Source of the DNA: JAWLGW01 sp964569055
GTDB lineage: Bacteria; Planctomycetota; J058
Direction: 5' to 3'
NCBI GenBank assembly: GCA_964569055.1
Contig: CAZMSZ010000442.1
Location: forward strand, 1-5,921
Length of the DNA: 5,921 nt
In this document: positions 1 to 5,100 of the stretch, piece by piece
Layout: each line of letters begins with the position of its first letter
Numbering within the stretch: the first letter of the stretch is position 1
Notes under the pieces: generated by a model
The model's database searches: none
Told to the model about the DNA's origin: nothing
Seen by the model: the letters and a program-made list of their open reading frames with translations, nothing else
Made by a program: the position numbers and the translations under genes

Positions 1-90
1 GAGCGCGACGGCGGTCCCCGCCAGGGCGGCCTGCTCTACCACGACCGGCGCGGCTGGAGCGACCAGCGTCAGCTCGGGCGGGGTGGTGTC
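1..90 (-). other. Start of a third HYR-like or Ig-like module, cut by the window edge
   Basis: Residues 1943-1972 start with DTTPPELTLVAPAAPVVVEQ and reach AALAGTAVAL. The V-E-Q-x-x-L-A-G-T-x-V segment closely matches the same position in HYR domain 1 (VEQTTLAGTPVEYEL), so the module probably continues as an HYR beyond the left edge. Frame is open at position 1. Confidence 0.65.
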
Positions 91-2121
91 GACCACCAAG
101 GCCAGCGCGACCTCGGCGCTCCGGTTCCCCGCGTGGTCCGCGACGGAGGCCCGCAGCGTGACCGGGCCGTCGCCAGGGAAGGTGACCGTGCCCTGGGCAC
201 CGCTGGGCTCGGTCGTGAACGCGTCCGACACCTCGAGCCCGCCCGCCGTGACGACCAACGAGCTCGGGTCGACCCCCGTGCCGTCGGGCGCGTCGGCGTA
301 GGTCAGCTCGACCAGCACGGACCGGCTCGCGAGCAGGGCGCCCGCCGGCGGGGCGGTGAACGTGAGGGTCGGCGGCTCGCGGTCGCGCTGGAGCTCGACC
401 CGGACCACGAACGTCCCGCTGGCCTGGTTGCCGGAGGCGTCGCTGGCGGTGCACACCACGGTGGTCTCACCCAGCGGGAATCGGCTGCCCGAAGGCGGCG
501 AGCACACGACGAGCGGCGCCGCGTCGCACGCGTCCACCGCGATCCCGAGGCCGAACTCGACCACCGCCCCGCTCTCGTCGTCAGTCTCGACGCTCAGGTC
601 GTTGAGGACGGGGAGGACGGGCGGGGTGGTGTCGACCACCCGGACGGTGAAGGTGGTGCTGGCCTCGTTCCCCTGGGCGTCGGTGGCGAGCGCGGTGACC
701 TCGGTCGAGCCCAGCGGGAAGAGCGCCCCCGAGGCCGGCTCGGCGCCGACCACGAACCCTGCGCCCACGTCGTCCGAGACCACCAGCTCGTACTCGACCG
801 GCGTCCCGGCCAAGGTGGTCTGCTCCACCGTGAGGTCGGGCTGCGGGCCGATCTCGGGCGGGGTGGTGTCGCCGACGCGGACGACGACCTCGTCGGGCTC
901 GGAGGTCGCGATCCCGTCGGAGACCACGAGGGTGTAGGTGTGCACGCCGGGCGGGAGTTGGAGCGTGAGCAGCACGTCGGTGTGCGTGCCCGTAGGTCCG
1001 GTCCAGCGGTAGGTCAGCGGGTGTCCGTCCGGGTCGAACGAGCCGCGACCGTCGAGGACGACGCTCGCGGAGCCTGCGAACGCGGTCAGGGTCCGATCCG
1101 GGCCTGCCGCCGCGACGGGGCGCTGGTTGGGCGGTAGCACGGTGACGGCGGCGGTGGCGAGGGCCTGGATCAGGCCTGGGTCCTCGAGGGCGCGCGCCCG
1201 CGCGGTGAGCACGTAATCGCCCGGAAGCGCCGTCGGCGTGAACGTGAACGCCACCGCGGCCTCTTCGCCCGGGCCGAGCACCACCTCGGCCGAGGCGGGC
1301 GCCTCGAGCGGCTGGAGCAAGGAGACGCCGAGCAGGTCGACCGAGAAGCGTCGGGGCTCGGGGCGGGGGTTGGTGAGGCGTGCCACCACCGTGAGCGGCT
1401 CCCCGGCGCGCCCGGTCTGGTGGGCGGGCTCGAGGGCCAGCGGGAGGGTGAGCACGTCCGCCTCGACGTGGAGCGTGGCCGTGGCCGAGCCCCGATCGCG
1501 GACGTCGTCCTCGGAGAAGCGCTCGTGGGCGCGGACCGTCACGGGCACCGCGCTCGTGACCGCCGTGATCGGGGCCGAGACCGACAAGAGCAGGGACTGC
1601 GAGCCGAGCGGGGGGATCGTGGCCTCCGTGGTGTCGAACGTGGCCTCGTAGCCGGGGGGGAGCCCCTCGGGGGCGAGCGTGAAGTCCGCCTCGCGGTCGA
1701 CCAGGTTGCGGACCGTCACGGCGAACAGGCTGGTCCCGAGCGGGACGGTGGTCTGCGCGACGGGCACGATCGAGACGATCGGCTCGATCTCGACGTACTG
1801 CGGCCCGACCACGACGTCGGGCAGCCCCGCGAGGGTCCCGATCGTGGTCGTCAACAGGTGGGCGCGGTGGCCAGGCAGCTCGGGGCTCCCCGCCAGCGCT
1901 TGGGTGTAGTCGGCCTCGAGGTCGACGAACAGCTCGCCCAGGCCAGGCTGCGGTCCGAACGGGAGTTCGGGGTGGCGGAGCACGCCTCCGCCGAGGAGGT
2001 CGTCGGGGCGGAGCGCGGGAGGTTGATCGAAGATCTCGCCGGTGCCTACGAGCACGTCGCGACGGATGTTGTTCGGATCGCAGGCCGCGACGAGCGCGGC
2101 CGCGCAGCGGCAGGCCGCCTC
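1..2121 (-). CDS. C-terminal continuation of the same giant protein: NEW3/CARDB-like, PKD and HYR modules; 3'-partial
   Basis: I translated the minus strand in the frame with codons ending at position 1. It is open for all 707 codons from 2121 to 1 with no stop, and it runs off the window. Protein-like sequence starts at once (EAACRCAAALVAACDPNN), fitting directly onto the LELVGLDP that ends the good part of the upstream frame. Counting on from the upstream part, the modules are a linker (1266-1373), two Ig-like sandwiches (1374-1596), PKD (1597-1681), HYR (1683-1761), HYR (1762-1842), Ig-like (1844-1942) and the start of a further HYR-like module (1943-1972). Such stalks are typical of secreted or cell-surface bacterial proteins. 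There is no start codon with a convincing ribosome binding site. A GTG at 2055-2053 could be taken as a start by an automatic caller, but it would cut into the continuous domain context. The most likely reading is one gene interrupted by a one-base indel. The C-terminus, with any anchor or sorting signal, lies outside. Confidence 0.85.
76..97 (-). repeat. Module-junction repeat encoding VVDTTPP, copy 1
   Basis: These 22 bp are identical to 619-640 and share 15 bp (76-90) with 856-870. They encode the junction between Ig-like modules in the same codon phase each time. Such short exact repeats at domain borders are consistent with module duplication by recombination. Confidence 0.8.
91..387 (-). 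other. Ig-like module
   Basis: Residues 1844-1942 read from PPTLTFTAPPAGALLASRSV through VELTYADAPDGTGVDPSSL and VTFPGDGPVTLRASVADHAG to NRSAEVALALVV. The pattern (P-P-x-L-x-F-x-x-P, a D-x-x-G-T-G-V-D loop, then a closing strand with V-A-D-x-A-G-N) is that of bacterial Ig-like modules that follow the 'TTPP' junction in adhesin-like proteins. It lacks the S-G-x-x-F-P-x-G segment, so it is not a standard HYR. Confidence 0.65.
391..633 (-). other. HYR domain 2, with the conserved cysteines
   Basis: Residues 1762-1842 begin DTTPPVLPVLNDLSVETDD and continue VDACDAAPLVVCSPPSGSR, FPLGETTVVCTASDASGNQ and SGTFVVRVEL. The three Cys positions (A-C-D, V-C-S-P-P-S-G and V-C-T-A-S-D) match canonical HYR modules and would favour an oxidising, extracytoplasmic setting. 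This is the clearest single domain in the window. Confidence 0.92.
619..640 (-). repeat. Module-junction repeat encoding VVDTTPP, copy 2
   Basis: This is an exact 22-bp match to 76-97, at the border of HYR domains 1 and 2. A third, shorter copy (856-870, 15 bp, encoding DTTPP) stands at the PKD/HYR border. Confidence 0.8.
634..870 (-). other. HYR domain 1
   Basis: Residues 1683-1761 begin with DTTPPEIGPQPDLTVEQ and pass through EPASGALFPLGSTEVTALA, TDAQGNEAS and TFTVRVV. The order D-T-T-P-P, S-G-x-x-F-P-L-G-x-T-x-V and (T/S)-D-x-x-G-N is the HYR signature. Unlike the next module it has no cysteines, a common variation. Length (about 79 residues) is normal for the family. Confidence 0.85.
874..1128 (-). 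other. PKD domain
   Basis: Residues 1597-1681 show the PKD hallmarks in order: NQRPVAAAGPDRTL at the start, then VVLDGRGSFDPDGHPLTYRW with the conserved G-x-S-x-D-P-D-G and a Y-x-W strand, then the closing strands with VHTYTLVVSDGIATS and VVVRVGD. The Trp core residue and the V-S-D-G turn are both present, so the domain looks complete. PKD modules are extracellular Ig-like folds used for protein-protein or polysaccharide contact. Confidence 0.9.
1129..1797 (-). other. Two tandem NEW3/CARDB-like beta-sandwich domains
   Basis: The first (1797-1462) runs from VEIEPIVSIVPVAQTTVPLG through AVTVRNLVDREADFTLAPEG, LPPGYEATFD and IPPLGSQSLLLSVSAP to a strand with VPVTVRAHE. The second (1461-1129) has the same plan: LALEPAHQTGRAGEPLTVV, ARLTNPRPEPRRFSVDLLG, VVLGPGEEAAVAFTFTPTA and LPGDYVLTARA. 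The pattern 'V-x-N-x-x-x-x-x-x-F', then a Pro-Gly or Leu-Gly step with an alternating hydrophobic strand, then 'G-D-Y-x-(L/V)-T-x-x-A', is typical of NEW3/CARDB-type Ig-like modules in secreted bacterial proteins, where they act as spacers or adhesion modules. The family assignment is by pattern only. Confidence 0.6.
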
Positions 2122-2195
2122 GGATCGAGCCCGACCAGCTCGAGCTCGGGGAGCTCGAAGCCTGACGCGGAGGTGGGCGCGCAGGCGCGGGTCTC
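1798..2195 (-). other. Linker region of unknown fold that contains the frameshift
   Basis: After correcting the frame this stretch reads from ETRACAPTSASGFELPELEL through EAACRCAAALVAACDPNN and GEIFDQPPALRPDDLLGGGV to LLTTTIGTLAGLPDVVVGP. It contains four Cys (one before the frameshift, three after), unusual for this protein, which could form disulphides in an extracellular setting. I do not recognise a family. It may be the C-terminal continuation of the amidotransferase-like domain. Confidence 0.5.
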
Positions 2196-5100
2196 GTAGG
2201 CGCCCGTGATCCGCCGCGCGCCGAGGAGGTCGAGAACCTGATTGAGCGGCGCCACCGCGCCCCCGCTGCCGTCCGGAGCGCCTCCGGCCGCGACCGCCTC
2301 GGGGGCGGACACGAGCACCAGCCCGCCGCCCGCCTGCTCGACCTGGCTCGCGATGCGCTGGGTGTAGATCTCGTGCGCGCAGGAGTGGTCGTCCCGGCCG
2401 CCCGTCCCGTCGAGCACGACGCCGCTGCGCTCCGTCGCCGTGCGCCAGGCGTCGAGCGCCGCGAGGTCGCCCTCGGTCAGGACCGGGCCGGTCGTGGCGT
2501 CCTGCGCCGCGATCCAGACCTGCGACACGCGCAGGTCGAGCTCCCGCTCGAGGACGCCCGGCTCGAGGGGGTGAAGGAGGACGTCGTGCCCGCGCGAGGT
2601 GAGCGCCCTCGCGAGCTCCTCGCCGTGGCCGTCGTGGAGGAGCAGCACCCGGGCCGGCAGAGCGGCGGCGCGCCTGGGGAGCGGGAACACGTAGATCAGG
2701 TCGCGCGCCGGGCTGACGACGTACAGCTCCTCGGCGGTCCGGTCCACCGCGATGTCGGCCACGGGCCCGACGTCGTCGTACAGGCTGAGCTCGAGGGTCC
2801 ACAGCGGGAGGACCCCCATGTCGTCCACGCAGGCCTCCCAGACCGTGGTGTCGTTGCTCATGAACAAGGTGCGCGCGATCGGGTCGAACGCCAGCCCGTC
2901 GACGTGCTCGATCTCCTGCGCGACCAGATCGATCCGGACGAGCCCCGTGCCGTCGGGGCCCATGGGGAAGATCCGGTCCTCGACGTCGTCGGTGATCCGG
3001 AAGTCGCCCGCCGCGTCCCGGCCGAGCCCGCTCGGCGCGAAGATCCCGAGCTCGCGCAGGTCGTGTCGGGCGCACAGCTCGCCCGACGCGTCGAGCTCGA
3101 ACAGGGCCGCGGTGGGCCGGTCGACGAAGGCGATCCTCCCGCCCGCGGACCAGGCCACGTCCGAGGGCCCGGTCGCACCGAGGGCGGCCGTCGAGAAGGT
3201 GCTCACCGAGAGGCCCGAGGGGTCGACCGCGAACAGCCGGTCCTCGGCGGTGTCGGTCAGCCGGAAACGCGTGCCGTCGAACGCCAACCCGTCCGGCGTG
3301 AAGAACCCGTACGCGGCGGTGGAGACTGCGGAGCGCAGCGCCCCGGCCGCGTCGAACGTCAGCAGGCGCGCGCCCGCCCGGTCGGTGACGCAGATCGTGC
3401 CGTCGGGGCCGAAGCACACGTCGGAGGGGGTCGAGGTATGCGGCGAGAGCGGGAGGATCGACGTCGGCAGCCCGTCGAGCGCGATGCCGAAGATCCGGTC
3501 CTCGACGGTGTCGCTGACGAGGAACCGCTCGCCGTCGAACGCCATTGCGACCGGGTCGAAGCAGCCGTACGGCCGTGTGGCGTAGCCGGCGACGAACGCG
3601 CCGTCCTCGGTGAACGAGAGCACGCGGTCGGCGACGCGGTCGACCACGCAGATCGTCTGGTCCGGGCCGATCGACACGTCGCTCGGGGACGTGGTCTGCG
3701 ACGCCACCGAGAAGCTGGCGGTGGGCAGCCCATCCAGGGCGACCCGGAACAGGCGGTCCTCGGAGACGTCGGTCACCAGGAACTGCGCGCCGTCGAACGT
3801 GAGCCCAGTGGGGCTGAAGAACCCATAGGCCCGGGTCGAGCGGCTGGAGACGAGCTCGCCCGAACTGCCGAACGTCAGCACGCGCCCACCGGTCGTATCG
3901 ACCAGCGAGATCTGGTCGCCCGGCCCGAACGTGACGTCACGCGGCGCGGCGGTGTGAGCCGCGACCGAGAAGCTCTCGGTGGAGAGCCCGTCCAGGGCGA
4001 CCCGGAATAGCCGGTCCTCGGCCGTGTCAGCGACGAGGAACCGCTCGCCGTCGAACCCCATTCCGACCGGGTCGAAGCAGCCGTACGGCCGTGTGGCGTA
4101 GCTGGCGACGAACGCGCCGTCCCCGGTGAACGAGAGCACGCGGTCAGCGCTGTGGTCCACCACGCAGATCGTCTGGCCCGGGCCGATCGATACGTCACTC
4201 GGAGAGGTGGTGTGCGACGCGACCGAGAAGCTCTCGGTGGGGAGGCCGTCCAGGGCGACCCGGAACAGGCGATCCTCGGTGACGTCGCGGTCGTCGTCGT
4301 TCGTGACCACGAACTGCGCGCCGTCGAACGTGAGCCCGGTGGGGCTGAAGAAGCCATAGGCCCGGGTCGAGCGGCTGGAGACGAGCTCGCCCGAACTGCC
4401 GAACGTCAGCACGCGCCCACCGGTCGTATCGACCAGCGAGATCTGGTCGCCCGGCCCGAACGTGACGTCACGCGGTGCGGCGGTGTGAGCCGCGACCGAG
4501 AAGCTCGAGACCGGGAGCGGCTCGTGCTCGAGCGTGAACAGGCGATCCTCGGCGACGTCGGTGACCCACCAGCGAGTGCCGTCGGAGGCGAGCCCCGCAG
4601 GCGTGAAGGACCCGTACGCGGCGGTCGAGCGGCTCCAGATGAGCTCCCCCGCCGCGTCGATCTGGAGGACCCTAGGCGTCACGAGGTCGTTCACGTAGAT
4701 CGTGCCGTCCGGGCCGAAGACCGCGTCGGCCGGTTTTGCGGTGTGGGTGGCGATCGAGAGCCTCGTGCTGAAGAGGCCGGCCGGGTCGATCGAGAACAGG
4801 CGCCGCTCGGGAGCGTCGGCGACGATCAAACGCGTGCCGTCGAAGGCGACCCCGCCGGGGGTGAACGCGCCGTACGGCGCGGTGGCCACGCTCGCCAGCT
4901 CCGCGCCGGCGGCGTCGAACGAGCGCACGGTCTGGGTCGTGGCGTCGACGACCCAGAGCGTATCCTCCTGGCCGATCGCCACCCCTCGCGGCTCGAGCAC
5001 GGCGCCGGTGGACCACTCCTCGATGGCCAGCCCGCTGGGGCTCACGGCGAACAGCCGGTTGTGCCGCGGATCACCGTTGGGCTGGGGCACGCGGTACGAC

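Larger units (their letters stand above)
3459..4506 (-). repeat. Higher-order tandem duplication of a two-unit (~516-bp) block within the array
   Basis: The order A-B-A'-B' occurs twice in a row. The first-translated copy covers about 4506-3976 and the second about 3975-3459. The copies are offset by 531 bp in the first part and 516 bp after it; the 15-bp difference is an in-frame insertion in the first copy. The first ~195 bp are nearly identical (see the separate entry). The rest is clearly similar but less so, for example VASHTTSPSDVSIGPGQTIC against VASQTTSPSDVSIGPDQTIC, and both copies share the distinctive PYGCFDPV blade. The far edge (~3459) is approximate because similarity fades there. 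Confidence 0.8.

Noticed and set aside
133..1137. 334-codon plus-strand open frame opposite the PKD/HYR region
   Set aside because: The product is Arg/Gly/Val/Asp-rich without domain patterns, while the minus frame gives clear PKD and HYR signatures over the same bases.
2110..2130. Programmed ribosomal frameshifting as the explanation for the frame change
   Set aside because: I see no X-XXY-YYZ slippery heptamer, and no reason for recoding in a protein of this type. A simple indel explains it better, though I could not test for downstream RNA structure.
1420..2199. 259-codon plus-strand open frame opposite the NEW3-like domains and linker
   Set aside because: Same compositional artefact of high GC; the minus frame is the protein-like one.
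3935..3945. gtgacgtcac palindrome, present in both copies of the 195-bp repeat, as a possible operator
   Set aside because: It is a palindrome inside coding sequence, encoding part of the R-D-V-T blade motif, and is duplicated only because the whole repeat is. No promoter context is present.
2373..4010. 545-codon open frame on the plus strand, opposite the propeller array
   Set aside because: Its product is extremely Arg/Glu/Gly-rich and low in complexity, as expected of the complement of a high-GC repeat gene. It has no recognisable domain and lies fully antisense to well-supported coding sequence.
3359..4357. Minus-strand open frames of 124 and 160 codons in another phase inside the array
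   Set aside because: They are Arg/Ser/Ala/Thr-rich out-of-phase readings of the repeat array and repeat only because the DNA repeats.
3066..4889. CRISPR array, because of the regular repeats
   Set aside because: The period is 258 bp with in-frame coding repeats throughout. There are no short palindromic repeats separated by unique spacers.
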